A DNA stretch of 64,000 nucleotides from JAGSPQ01 sp038206395 (GTDB lineage Bacteria > Myxococcota > Myxococcia > Myxococcales > Myxococcaceae): contig JBBRAX010000029.1 of assembly GCA_038206395.1 (NCBI GenBank), positions 1 through 64,000 on the forward strand, given 5' to 3'. This document shows, in pieces, positions 34,259-43,226 of this stretch. Each line of letters begins with the position of its first letter. The stretch's first letter is position 1. The notes under the pieces are model-generated. The model saw nothing but the letters and a program-made list of their open reading frames with translations. It made no database searches and was not told the origin of the DNA. The position numbers were made by a program, and so were the translations under genes.

Positions 34259-36336
34259 CACGGGCTCAAGTCAGAGACGTTGACCTGCACCATCCGCCCC
34301 GCCTGCACCGGGACGACGCGCACGCCCGCGTCAGACTCTTTGAAGAACCCGTCGGCGTCGCGCTGACGAAGCGCCGCGATGTAGACGGTGCCCGCGTCGA
34401 TGCCCCACGCCGACAGCGCTCGAATCGACGCCGGGTCGAGCACCGGCGCTTCGCGGTAGCCGCCGTCGAGCACCATGTCGGCCGCGCGCACCGTGCGAAA
34501 CACTCCGCCCTCACCCATGCGCGGGCTCGGCGAGCCGACCGAGACGTAGAGCACGTCGAAGGTCCCGTCGACCAACCGCACCGGCGTCGCGTAGCCGGCC
34601 AATGGGCCGAACAGCTGGGTGAAGGCCGGAAGCGCACCAGCCGCGGGCACGGTGAGGACCATCGAACCGCCGTCCGGCTTGAAGGCGGTGCCGCCGTCTT
34701 CGTCGAGGCCCGTCACCGTCAGCGAATCGGTGGCCGCGAAAGCCGGGGTCGACATCAGCCCCTTCTGACCGTACCGCCCGCCGTTGTACTCGAAGAACGC
34801 CATCTGGAGGCTCGACACGAACTTCAGCCTCGGAGCCCCGTGCCGGCTCTGGAAGTTGGTCACGTTGTCGTAGCCCACCGACTGCTTGCTCAGCGCCGCG
34901 ACCTTCAGGCCGAGCGGATCAGAAGCGACCAGCACGCTGGCTTGCACGCCCGTCGCTGCCGCTGTCCACGTCGTGCCGGTGCGGGTGAGCTTCTGCTGAT
35001 CTGCCAGCAGCAGAGCGTCGATCGAGCCACCGCACTGCACCACGCCCAGATCCACCTCGAGGATCCGCGAGGGCTCGAGGTTCTCGAGGCGCACGTCGAC
35101 GCGCACGCTCAACGGCCCACGGCCCTGCGCGAGGCACGTCAGCCGGAACAGCATCGTCTTCGGCACGTTCAGCGGGTAGCCCGGCTCGTCGACCATGGCG
35201 TCCGCGATCATCAGCGGCTCGCCCGCAGAGACCACCGTCGGCCCGCGCGTCAGCAGCGGCTTCGGCCCCGCATTGGTGATCTCCAGCGACGCCTCGTACT
35301 CGGTGTTCAGCTCGCACGGCCGCGAGCCCCGGCCACACGGCAACGTCAGCTTCGCCTTCACCATCGAAGGATCCACGGTCGATCGATCGGCCATTGCTGC
35401 GGCGAACACGTTCAGCAGGTGGCCCGCATCGGTCTCGAGCGGAGGGCTGCGCAGCTCGGCCGTCAACGACGCGCCCACTTCGTCCGGCGGCATCGCGTTC
35501 GGCAAGCCAGGCGCGCGGCAGAACACGCGGCGCACCAGCTGAACCTTTTGCGTCGGCGCAAAGGTGAACCGGCTCGACTGCAGCGTGACGTCGGCCTGCA
35601 GGGTGATGGTGGCCGCTCCTGGCTGCACGCAGAGGAAAGAAGCCTGCGCGTTGGTCGTGGGCGTCGCGGTGAACGCCGACGAGCCCGACGTGCCCGTCAC
35701 TTCGGCCGAGCCGTTGATCGAAATCACGCCCGTCATCGTCTCACCGCTTCGCGAATCGAGCCGCCCTGAGAACCGCACCGTCTCACCGACCTCGAACACC
35801 GTGCCCGCGGTCAGCTGCTCGAGCCGGCCGACCAGCTGCGATCGCGGCTGCAGCTCGTAGAGCCGCTCGACCGTCGCCATCACGAAGCCCGCCACGCCCG
35901 CGTCCGTGTCGGCCCCGAAGGTCGTCACCGTGTTCGCCGGCTCGGCGCCGCCGTCGTTCACCAGCAGCGCCCAGACCGGAATCGGAATACCGCCGTCTTC
36001 GAGCTCGCGCGCCTCGAACCGCAGCGACCGACTCACGAAAGCGGTGGGAGCAAAGCGCAGCCCGAAAGGCTCGAGCAGAATCGACCGCACCACGCCGCCG
36101 TCGAAAGCGCGGTTCACCGGCTGAAACGAAAGGTCCGACGCGTCAGCCTTCTCGGAGAACGCGACGCCCACCGAGCCGTTGGCCGAGAACCGGTGCACGT
36201 ACTGAAGGCCGGTGCCACCATCGCCGCCGTCCGAGCCGTCGCTGCCACCCGAGCCACCGCCCATGCCGCCGCTGCCATTACCCGAGCAGCCCCACAGCAA
36301 CACCACGCCTGCGAATGCGAGAAACCGGGTCGTCAT
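34258..36336 (-). CDS. Large hypothetical lipoprotein
   Basis: 692 aa, lipobox VLLWGC (Cys17), then a Gly/Ser/Asp spacer (GSGGMGGGSGGSDGSDGGDG) and a long beta-rich region with no recognised enzyme motif. Stretches such as GETVRFSGRLDSRSGETMTG and AGAATITLQADVTLQSSRF look like Ig-like or bacterial surface domains. It is an outer-membrane-exposed protein of unknown role, typical of myxobacterial genomes. It overlaps the acs stop by 4 nt at its start, so both may be read from one transcript. Confidence 0.7.
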   Translation of the reverse strand: MTTRFLAFAGVVLLWGCSGNGSGGMGGGSGGSDGSDGGDGGTGLQYVHRFSANGSVGVAFSEKADASDLSFQPVNRAFDGGVVRSILLEPFGLRFAPTAFVSRSLRFEARELEDGGIPIPVWALLVNDGGAEPANTVTTFGADTDAGVAGFVMATVERLYELQPRSQLVGRLEQLTAGTVFEVGETVRFSGRLDSRSGETMTGVISINGSAEVTGTSGSSAFTATPTTNAQASFLCVQPGAATITLQADVTLQSSRFTFAPTQKVQLVRRVFCRAPGLPNAMPPDEVGASLTAELRSPPLETDAGHLLNVFAAAMADRSTVDPSMVKAKLTLPCGRGSRPCELNTEYEASLEITNAGPKPLLTRGPTVVSAGEPLMIADAMVDEPGYPLNVPKTMLFRLTCLAQGRGPLSVRVDVRLENLEPSRILEVDLGVVQCGGSIDALLLADQQKLTRTGTTWTAAATGVQASVLVASDPLGLKVAALSKQSVGYDNVTNFQSRHGAPRLKFVSSLQMAFFEYNGGRYGQKGLMSTPAFAATDSLTVTGLDEDGGTAFKPDGGSMVLTVPAAGALPAFTQLFGPLAGYATPVRLVDGTFDVLYVSVGSPSPRMGEGGVFRTVRAADMVLDGGYREAPVLDPASIRALSAWGIDAGTVYIAALRQRDADGFFKESDAGVRVVPVQAGRMVQVNVSDLSP

Positions 36337-38273
36337 TCTTCCTCCTCCCGCAGCGCGGCGAGCACGCTCAAGTCTTCCAGCGTCGTCGTGTCTTGCGTCG
36401 TCGTCTTCCCAGCCGCCACGTCGCGCAGCAACCGGCGCATGATTTTTCCCGACCGCGTCTTCGGCAGCGCCTCGGCGAAACGGATCTCATCGGGGCGCGC
36501 GATCGCTCCGATTTCCTTCGTCACGTGCGCCGCGAGCTCTTTCTTCACCGCCTCGGTTCCTTCGACGCCCGCCTTCAGCGTGACGAAAGCCACCAGCGCC
36601 GTGCCCTTCACGTCGTCCGGCCGGCCGACCACCGCGGCCTCGGCGACGCGGCCTTCTGACACCAGGGCGCTCTCGACCTCGGCCGTACCCAGGCGGTGGC
36701 CCGCGACGTTCACCACGTCATCGACGCGGCCGATGAACCAGAAGTACCCGTCGGCATCGCGGCGCGCGCCGTCACCGGTGAAATACAGATCCGGCAGCTC
36801 AGAGAAGTACGCCGCCCTGAAGCGCTCGTCGTCATTCCACAGCGTGCGCAGCATCGACGGCCACGGCTTCGTAACGAAGAGCTTGCCGGCACCAACCGGA
36901 ATCGGAACCCCTTTGGTGTCCATGATCTCGGGATGAATTCCGGGCAGCGGCAGCGTCGCCGAGCCGGGCTTGGTCGGGGTCGCCCCGGGAAGCGGCGTGA
37001 TCAGGATGCCGCCCGTCTCGGTCTGCCACCAGGTGTCGACGATGGGGCAGCGGTTGCCGCCAATCACTTCGCGGTACCACATCCACGCTTCGGGGTTGAT
37101 CGGCTCACCCACCGAGCCCAGCAGCCGCAGCGAGGTGAGGTCATGCTTCTTCGGGTGCTCGTCGCCGAGCTTCATGAACGCGCGAATCGCGGTCGGCGCC
37201 GTGTAGAGAATCGTGATCTTGTGCCGTTCGATCAAATCCCAGAAACGATCAGGCTTAGGCGTCGTCGGAGCGCCCTCGTACATCACCACCGTCGCCCCGT
37301 TCATCAGCGGGCCGTACACGACGTAGCTGTGCCCGGTGACCCAGCCGACGTCCGCGGTGCACCAGTAGACGTCGTCTTCCTTGAGGTCGAACACCCAGCG
37401 CGTCGTCAGCGACGCCCACATCGCGTAGCCGCCCGTGGTGTGCAGCACGCCCTTCGGCTTCCCCGTCGAGCCCGAAGTGTAGAGGATGAACAGCGGGTGC
37501 TCACTGCCGACCCAGGTGGGCGGGCACTCGGCGTCGGCTGAGTTGACCAGCGAGTCCCACGCGAGCTCGCCGCTCTTCAGCGTCAGGCCCTTGCCGGTGC
37601 GGCGCGCGACGACCACCGTGTGCACCGTCGGCATCCCCAGCTTCACCGCCGCGCGGACGTTCTCGAGCAGCGGCACCACCTGGCCCTTGCGCCAGCCACC
37701 GTCGGCGGTGAGCAGCACTTTCGCTCCGGCATCGTTCATCCGCTCGCGCACCGCTTCGGCCGAGAAGCCTCCGAAGACGACGGAGTGCACGGCTCCGATG
37801 CGCGTGCAGGCCAGCATCGCCACCGCCGCCTCGGGCACCATCGGCAGGTAGATGCCGACGCGATCGCCGGCCTTCACGCCCAGCGAGGTGAGGCCGTTGG
37901 CCAAAAGGCAGACCTGGGCGTGCAGCTGCGAATAGGTGAGCTCGCGCTGATCGCCCGGCTCGCCCTCGAAGCGAATCGCCACCTTGTTGCCGCGCTTCTC
38001 GAGGTGACGGTCGAGACAGTTGTACGAGAGGTTGGTGGTGCCGCCTTCGAACCACTTCGCGTGGGGTGGCTTCCAGTCGAGGACGCGGGTGAAGGGCTCC
38101 TTCCAGAACAGCTCTTCCTTCGCGCGCTGGCCCCAGTACTTCTCGGGGTCGGCGTCGGCGTCGGCGCAGAGCTTGCGGTAGTCGTCCATCGAGCGCAGGT
38201 GTGCGCGGGCGGTAAAGTCGGCGGGCGGTGGGAAGACCCGCGTCTCGCTCAGCACTGTCGAAATCTCTTTCAC
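36333..38273 (-). CDS. acs: Acetyl-CoA synthetase
   Basis: Activates acetate to acetyl-CoA through acetyl-AMP. The 646-aa product has the adenylate-forming signatures LFILYTSGSTGKPKGVLHTT, DTWWQTETGG and YFTGDGARRDADGYFWFIGR. The C-terminal PKTRSGKIMRR carries the lysine that is acetylated in other bacteria. The start is GTG at 38273, supported by AAGGAG 5 nt upstream; the open frame continues to an ATG at 38330 without coding character. It is divergent from the NUDIX gene. Confidence 0.96.
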   Translation of the reverse strand: MKEISTVLSETRVFPPPADFTARAHLRSMDDYRKLCADADADPEKYWGQRAKEELFWKEPFTRVLDWKPPHAKWFEGGTTNLSYNCLDRHLEKRGNKVAIRFEGEPGDQRELTYSQLHAQVCLLANGLTSLGVKAGDRVGIYLPMVPEAAVAMLACTRIGAVHSVVFGGFSAEAVRERMNDAGAKVLLTADGGWRKGQVVPLLENVRAAVKLGMPTVHTVVVARRTGKGLTLKSGELAWDSLVNSADAECPPTWVGSEHPLFILYTSGSTGKPKGVLHTTGGYAMWASLTTRWVFDLKEDDVYWCTADVGWVTGHSYVVYGPLMNGATVVMYEGAPTTPKPDRFWDLIERHKITILYTAPTAIRAFMKLGDEHPKKHDLTSLRLLGSVGEPINPEAWMWYREVIGGNRCPIVDTWWQTETGGILITPLPGATPTKPGSATLPLPGIHPEIMDTKGVPIPVGAGKLFVTKPWPSMLRTLWNDDERFRAAYFSELPDLYFTGDGARRDADGYFWFIGRVDDVVNVAGHRLGTAEVESALVSEGRVAEAAVVGRPDDVKGTALVAFVTLKAGVEGTEAVKKELAAHVTKEIGAIARPDEIRFAEALPKTRSGKIMRRLLRDVAAGKTTTQDTTTLEDLSVLAALREEEE

Positions 38274-38380
38274 CGGTGCTCCTTGAGCAAAAGAGGGTCT
38301 TCTACCCCCAGAAAGGGGCCCATGGCACACCCGGCAAATCGACGTTCACGGGGGCACCTGTCGAGGTAAGAGAGACCGCC

Positions 38381-38803
38381 ATGGCTGCGTACAAGAATCC
38401 CATTCCGACGGTCGACTGCATCGTCGAGCTCCCGCGAGATCGCATCGTGCTGATTATGCGGAAAAACGAGCCGGTGGGCTGGGCGCTGCCGGGTGGATTC
38501 GTCGACGAAGGCGAGCCGCTGCACGTGGCCTGCGTGCGCGAAGTGAAGGAAGAGACGGGCCTCGACGTGGATTTGTCGGAACAGTTCTTCACCTACTCAG
38601 ACCCGTCGCGCGACCCGCGGAAGCACACGGTGAGCACGGTCTACATCGGCTGGGCGGACGGCGAGCCTTCGGGCAGCGACGACGCGGCCGATGCGAAGGC
38701 CTTCACGCTGGACGCGCTGCCGAAAGATCTCGTGTTCGACCACGGCACCATCGTGTCCGACTACGTCACCTACAAGCGCACCGGGAAGCGGCGGAAGATT
38801 TGA
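38381..38803 (+). CDS. NUDIX hydrolase
   Basis: 140 aa with a full Nudix box at residues 39-61 (GGFVDEGEPLHVACVREVKE followed by ETGL). The spacing to the downstream region (FTYSDPSRDPRKHTVSTVYI) is like ADP-ribose pyrophosphatases. Substrate not proven. ATG at 38381 gives the normal length; an upstream open frame is ignored. The stop TGA overlaps the TTG start of glpD, giving translational coupling. Confidence 0.9.
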   Translation: MAAYKNPIPTVDCIVELPRDRIVLIMRKNEPVGWALPGGFVDEGEPLHVACVREVKEETGLDVDLSEQFFTYSDPSRDPRKHTVSTVYIGWADGEPSGSDDAADAKAFTLDALPKDLVFDHGTIVSDYVTYKRTGKRRKI

Positions 38804-40446
38804 GCCAGACGCCCCGGCAGCGCGCCCTCGCGGCGCTCGCCAACGAGACCTTCGACCTCGTCGTGGTTGGCGGCGGCATCACGGGCTGCGGCATCGCGCG
38901 TGACGCGGCGCTGCGCGGCCTGAAGGTCGCCTTGATCGAGAAGCTCGACTTCGCGTCGGGCACCTCGAGCAAGAGCTCGAAGCTGGTGCACGGCGGCCTT
39001 CGCTACCTCGAGCAGGCCGAGTTCAAGCTGGTGTTCGAGTCGGTGAGTGAACGCAAGCTGCTGATGAGCCGCGCCCGCCACCTGGTGCGGCCGATGCCCT
39101 TCCTCGTCACCCACTTCAAGGGCGACCGGCGCTGGCTGGTGACGCTGGATCTGGGCCTGTGGATCTACGACGCGCTGTGTCTGTTCGGCAGCTACCGGAA
39201 CCACAAGACGTACGGGAAGACGCGCACGCTGAAGCTCGAGCCCGCGCTGAAGCAGAACGGGCTGACGGGCGGCATCCTCTATTACGACTGCGTCACCGAC
39301 GACGCGCGGCTCACGCTCGAGAACGCGATCGACGCCAGCGCCCTCGGAGCGACCATCGTCAACCACGTCCGCGCCGGCGCCCTGCTGCGCGACGCCTCGG
39401 GAAGAATCGCCGGCCTCACCGCGCACGACGAAGATCCTGCCGGCAACGACGCGGGTTTCGACATCCGCGCGAAGCTGGTGGTGAACGCCACCGGCCCGTG
39501 GTCGGACGAAGTGCGGGCGATGAACGACGAGAAGCCGATTCTCACCCCGACGAAGGGGGTGCACATCGTGCTCGACGCGAAGCGGCTGCCGGTGCGCAAC
39601 GCGCTGATGATGCTCGGGCCACGCGACGGCCGCGCCGTGTTCGCGATTCCGTGGGGCCTGGGCCGGACGGTGATTGGCACGACGGACACGTTCTTCAACG
39701 GCAAGCTGGACGACGTGCATGCCGATCGCGCCGACGCCGAGTACCTGCTCGAAATCGGTAACCACTACTTCCCCGAGTCGAAGCTCGTGCTGTCGGACGT
39801 GCTGGCGACCTGGTCAGGGCTGCGCCCGCTGCTCAAGCCGGATCAAGAAGGCGTGGGCGCGTCGCAGGTGTCGCGCGAGCACATGCTCTTCGAGAAGCCC
39901 GGCTTCCTCACCATCGCGGGCGGCAAGCTGACGACGTACCGGCGCATCGCCTTCGAGGTCGTCGACAAGGCGATGGAACAGCTGGGCCAGAAGAAGGCGT
40001 CAGAGACGCAAGATCGCTTCCTGCCGGGAGCCGTCGGCCTCGAGTCCGACGAGCAGCTCGCCGCGCTCGCCGCGCCGCTGGTCACGCAGGGCATCTCTGC
40101 CGCTGCGGCCGAGCACCTCGCCAACACGTTCGGCACCCGCAGCGCAGCCGTCGCAGCGCGCGTCAAGGCGGACCCGAGCTGCGCTGAACCCCTCGACGCC
40201 GAGCTGCCCTACCTCACCGCCCAGGTCGACGAAGCGATCGAGAACGAGTTCGCGCGCACGCTGGACGACGTGCTCACCCGCCGCATTCCACTTGTGTTGC
40301 GTGGCCGCGATCAGGGCCTCGGCATCGCGGAAAAAGTCGCGGCGCGTTTGCAGAAGAAGCTCGGCTGGTCAGACGCGCTGACGGCCTCTGAGCTCGCCGG
40401 CTACCGCGCCGTCGTCGCCGCCAGCCGCAAGTTCCGCGACAGCTGA
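38800..40446 (+). CDS. glpD: Aerobic glycerol-3-phosphate dehydrogenase
   Basis: Membrane-associated FAD enzyme oxidising sn-glycerol-3-phosphate to DHAP and feeding quinones. 548 aa: FAD-binding DLVVVGGGITGCGIARDAAL, SGTSSKSSKLVHGGLRYLEQ, GVHIVLDAKRLPVRN, and GFLTIAGGKLTTYRRIA in the C-terminal part. The start is TTG at 38800, overlapping the NUDIX stop. The region around its stop is repeated at 48942, marking one edge of the island that follows. Confidence 0.95.
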   Translation: MSQTPRQRALAALANETFDLVVVGGGITGCGIARDAALRGLKVALIEKLDFASGTSSKSSKLVHGGLRYLEQAEFKLVFESVSERKLLMSRARHLVRPMPFLVTHFKGDRRWLVTLDLGLWIYDALCLFGSYRNHKTYGKTRTLKLEPALKQNGLTGGILYYDCVTDDARLTLENAIDASALGATIVNHVRAGALLRDASGRIAGLTAHDEDPAGNDAGFDIRAKLVVNATGPWSDEVRAMNDEKPILTPTKGVHIVLDAKRLPVRNALMMLGPRDGRAVFAIPWGLGRTVIGTTDTFFNGKLDDVHADRADAEYLLEIGNHYFPESKLVLSDVLATWSGLRPLLKPDQEGVGASQVSREHMLFEKPGFLTIAGGKLTTYRRIAFEVVDKAMEQLGQKKASETQDRFLPGAVGLESDEQLAALAAPLVTQGISAAAAEHLANTFGTRSAAVAARVKADPSCAEPLDAELPYLTAQVDEAIENEFARTLDDVLTRRIPLVLRGRDQGLGIAEKVAARLQKKLGWSDALTASELAGYRAVVAASRKFRDS

Positions 40447-40475
40447 CCGAACCGCTTTCGCAGCAGGGCGTCCAC
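40437..40475. repeat. Left direct repeat of the nor island (attL-like)
   Basis: 39 nt matching 48942-48980 with about 7 differences, including a perfect 16-nt block AACCGCTTTCGCAGCA. On the minus strand it reads LDPVDALLRKRFG, a remnant of the C-terminus of the EamA transporter (PVNALLRKRFG) whose full gene lies at the right edge. The original stop codon is lost here (TAG to CAG). Confidence 0.7.
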
Positions 40476-40537
40476 TGGGTCCAGGCGCGGGGGGCGACGC
40501 CCAGCTCATCGAGGCCCCCACTGCTCAGACGGAGTCT

Positions 40538-42442
40538 TCAGCGCAGCGCAGTGGCGGTGACGGCGGCCATCACGTCCACCAGTTCCTCCGAGCGGCTCAC
40601 CACTGACGCGCGACCGTGCCCGAACATCGCGGGCAACCATGCCGAGGCAGCGGGGTCCACTGCCAGCGCGTGGACCACCACCCCACCCGCGTCGGCGTCG
40701 AGCACCGCCCGGCGCACGTCTGCCACGCCGTAGCGGCCCTCGTAGCGATCGATGTCGCTCGGCTTCCCGTCGCTCACCACCAGCAGCAATTTCTGTCGCG
40801 CGCCGCACTTCTGCAGCTCGGCCGTGGCGTGGCGAATCGCCGGGCCGATGCGGGTGAAGCCGCCCGGCTCGAGGCACATCACCCGCTGCGCGCCTCGCGC
40901 CCAGGGCTCGGAGAAGGTCTTGGCGACGAGGAAGCGGCAGTCGCGCCGGCTCTGGCTGCAGAACGCTGCGACCGCGAACTCGTCGAAGAGGCCCTCGAGC
41001 GCGTCGCCCAGCGCGATCACCGCCTCCTTCTCGACGTCGAGGACCCGGCGGTTGGCGACCCACGCGTCGGTGCTGAGCGAGGCGTCGAGCAGCACCAGCA
41101 CCGCGGTGTCCCGGCTGTGCCGCCGGCGCGCGGAGTACAGCCGCTGCTCCGAGCAGTGCCCCGCTTTGAGGGCCGCGTGGCGCGAGACCACCGCGTCGAT
41201 GTCGACGTCGGGGCCGCGCAGCTGGCGCAGCCGCCACGCGCGCGACGCCTCGAGTTGCTCGAACACCGCGCGCAGACCGGCGGTGGCGCGCCCCAGCCGC
41301 CCGCGCAGCACCTTCAGCTGCGCGTCAGCGGCTGGGCTCACCGGCACCACCCGGGTGGTGAGCCGGCACCATTCGCGCCGCCACTGCCGCTTCGCCTCGT
41401 CCCACTCGTCGTAGAGGGCCTCCGCGGGCGCCGAGGCGTCGTCCTCCAGCTCGCCCACCGCTCCGTCGATCAGCACGTCCGCCCGGTAGAGGCTGCGGGC
41501 GCGCTGGTGGCTGCGCACCACCTGCCTGAGGTCGAGCTCGTCGAGCGCCTTCTGGTGCGCGCCCAGCTCGTCATCTCCGTCGATGCGCTTGCTCCCGCCC
41601 TTGTAGGTCTCGAGCGTGTGCACCTTCTCGAAGCTGTGCACGAGCGGGTTCTCAGCGAGCTGGTTGTCGGGCTCCTGAAGCCGCTCGAGGCTGGTCACTG
41701 CGCGCTTCTTCTTCTCGGTGCCGTCCGGCAGCGCCACCGTCTCGGCGCCGGCGCCCATCGCCGTGGGGGGCGGTCGGGGCGGGGACGCCAGCAGTTCGCC
41801 CCACAGGGGCACGGCCTCGAGGGGTCGCCGGGCCCGAAGCCAGCGGCGCGTCGAGGGCAGCTCGCGCGCAGCGCCGCTCAAGGCATCCTTCGCCCAGACC
41901 CACGCCGCGGCAGAGAGCGCCTCGTCCGGCACGGCCTGGAGCGCGAGGCGTACCGTCGCCTCGACGGCTTGCGACGCGGGGTCCGTGCCAGGCGGGGGCC
42001 GCGCGTCGAGGGCGGCGCGCTCGAGCCGCGGCAACAGCTCCGCCAACGAAGGAAAGTCGGCGAGGAGGCGCGCCCGCACGCGGGGCGCCGCCAGGGCCGT
42101 CACCAGCAGCGGCTCGGCGCGGGAGCTGCGCACCAGGCCTAAGGCGCGGGCGCTGCAGGCCCACGCCACCCGCACCCGCATCGCGTCCTCGTTGAACGCG
42201 CGCGTGGGCCCGAAGTCGAGGTAGCGCGGCAGGAAGAGGCGATCGCCGCTGCAGCCACCTGGCTCGTCTGTCAGCACGACCTCGAGCGGGGCACCCGAGA
42301 GCAGGCGGGCCAGCGCCTCGAGCCGCTCGCGCTCGGGGGCGAGCTCGAAGCGGCGCGACTGCACCTCGCTCGACACGCGCGGCGCGAGGAGCTTGCGCGC
42401 TCCGTCCCACGCCAGCGAGAAGAGGGCCTCATCCCAGGCCAT
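40538..42442 (-). CDS. norD: NorD-like VWA-domain protein for nitric oxide reductase maturation
   Basis: 634 aa. The C-terminal von Willebrand A domain has the MIDAS motif DASLSTD, KLLLVVSDGKPSDIDRYEGR and GGVVVHALAVDP. The N-terminal half is helical and specific to NorD/CbbO-like proteins. It works with the AAA+ NorQ in activating the haem-copper reductase (established for NorQ/NorD and CbbQ/CbbO). It is the last gene of the norC-norB-norQ-norD unit, 9 nt after norQ. Confidence 0.88.
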   Translation of the reverse strand: MAWDEALFSLAWDGARKLLAPRVSSEVQSRRFELAPERERLEALARLLSGAPLEVVLTDEPGGCSGDRLFLPRYLDFGPTRAFNEDAMRVRVAWACSARALGLVRSSRAEPLLVTALAAPRVRARLLADFPSLAELLPRLERAALDARPPPGTDPASQAVEATVRLALQAVPDEALSAAAWVWAKDALSGAARELPSTRRWLRARRPLEAVPLWGELLASPPRPPPTAMGAGAETVALPDGTEKKKRAVTSLERLQEPDNQLAENPLVHSFEKVHTLETYKGGSKRIDGDDELGAHQKALDELDLRQVVRSHQRARSLYRADVLIDGAVGELEDDASAPAEALYDEWDEAKRQWRREWCRLTTRVVPVSPAADAQLKVLRGRLGRATAGLRAVFEQLEASRAWRLRQLRGPDVDIDAVVSRHAALKAGHCSEQRLYSARRRHSRDTAVLVLLDASLSTDAWVANRRVLDVEKEAVIALGDALEGLFDEFAVAAFCSQSRRDCRFLVAKTFSEPWARGAQRVMCLEPGGFTRIGPAIRHATAELQKCGARQKLLLVVSDGKPSDIDRYEGRYGVADVRRAVLDADAGGVVVHALAVDPAASAWLPAMFGHGRASVVSRSEELVDVMAAVTATALR

Positions 42443-42451
42443 GAGGTGCGC

Positions 42452-43222
42452 TCAGAAGCACAGGTCCACCAGGTCCTGGAGGGCGCGCGCCGTGGGCGGA
42501 TCATCGGTGAGCGGTTGCACCAGCGTCGACTGACACGCCACCCGCGGTGGCAGGCCGGCGTGGATGAGCGCCGCCGCCATCACCAGCAGCCGGGTCGACA
42601 CCGTCTCGGTCAAGGCCAGCGAGTCCTGCGCGCGCACCTTCGCTGCCCAGGTCACCAGCCGCTTCGCCATCTTCGGGTCGAGGCCGGTCTCGCCGTGCAC
42701 CACCTCGACCTCGACGTCTTCGGGCGGATAGCTGAACTGCATCGAAACGAAACGCTGGCGGGTGGACGGCTTGAGGTCCTTGAGGCCTCTGCGGTAGCCG
42801 GGGTTGAACGAGGCCACCACCATGAACTCGGGCGGCGCGGTGAGCACCTCGTCGTTGCGGTCGACGAAGAGCTGGCGCCGGTGATCCGCGAGCGGGTGCA
42901 GCAGCACCACCACGTCCTCTCGGGCCTCGGCCACCTCGTCCAGGTAGAGCAGCGCGCCCTGCTTCACCGCGCGCGTCGCCGGGCCGTCCTGCCAGACGGT
43001 GTCTCCACCGCGAACCAACCAGCGCCCGACCAGGTCGGCGGCGCTCGTCTCGTCGTTGCAGGCCACGGTGACCAGGGGTCGCTTCAGGCGCTCGGCCATG
43101 AACTCCACGAAGCGCGACTTGCCGCACCCCGTGGGTCCCTTCAGCAGCACCGGCAGCCGCAGCGCGTGCGCCTGCTCGAACACGCTGACCTCATCGCTCA
43201 CTGGCCGGTACCAGACCGTCAT
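42452..43222 (-). CDS. norQ: NorQ AAA+ ATPase (MoxR/CbbQ family)
   Basis: 256 aa. Walker A is LKGPTGCGKSRFVEF, Walker B-like is GALLYLDEVAEAREDVVVLL, the sensor region is FMVVASFNPGYRRGLKDLKP, and the TRQRFVSMQF segment follows. A chaperone-like motor for insertion or activation of metal centres in NorCB. It follows norB by 4 nt and precedes norD, the canonical norCBQD order. Confidence 0.93.
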   Translation of the reverse strand: MTVWYRPVSDEVSVFEQAHALRLPVLLKGPTGCGKSRFVEFMAERLKRPLVTVACNDETSAADLVGRWLVRGGDTVWQDGPATRAVKQGALLYLDEVAEAREDVVVLLHPLADHRRQLFVDRNDEVLTAPPEFMVVASFNPGYRRGLKDLKPSTRQRFVSMQFSYPPEDVEVEVVHGETGLDPKMAKRLVTWAAKVRAQDSLALTETVSTRLLVMAAALIHAGLPPRVACQSTLVQPLTDDPPTARALQDLVDLCF

Positions 43223-43226
43223 CGAA

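Noticed and set aside
38322..38369. 16-codon mini-ORF (MAHPANRRSRGHLSR) before the NUDIX gene
   Set aside because: It has a reasonable purine-rich stretch upstream but no regulatory amino-acid pattern or conserved structure; probably chance.
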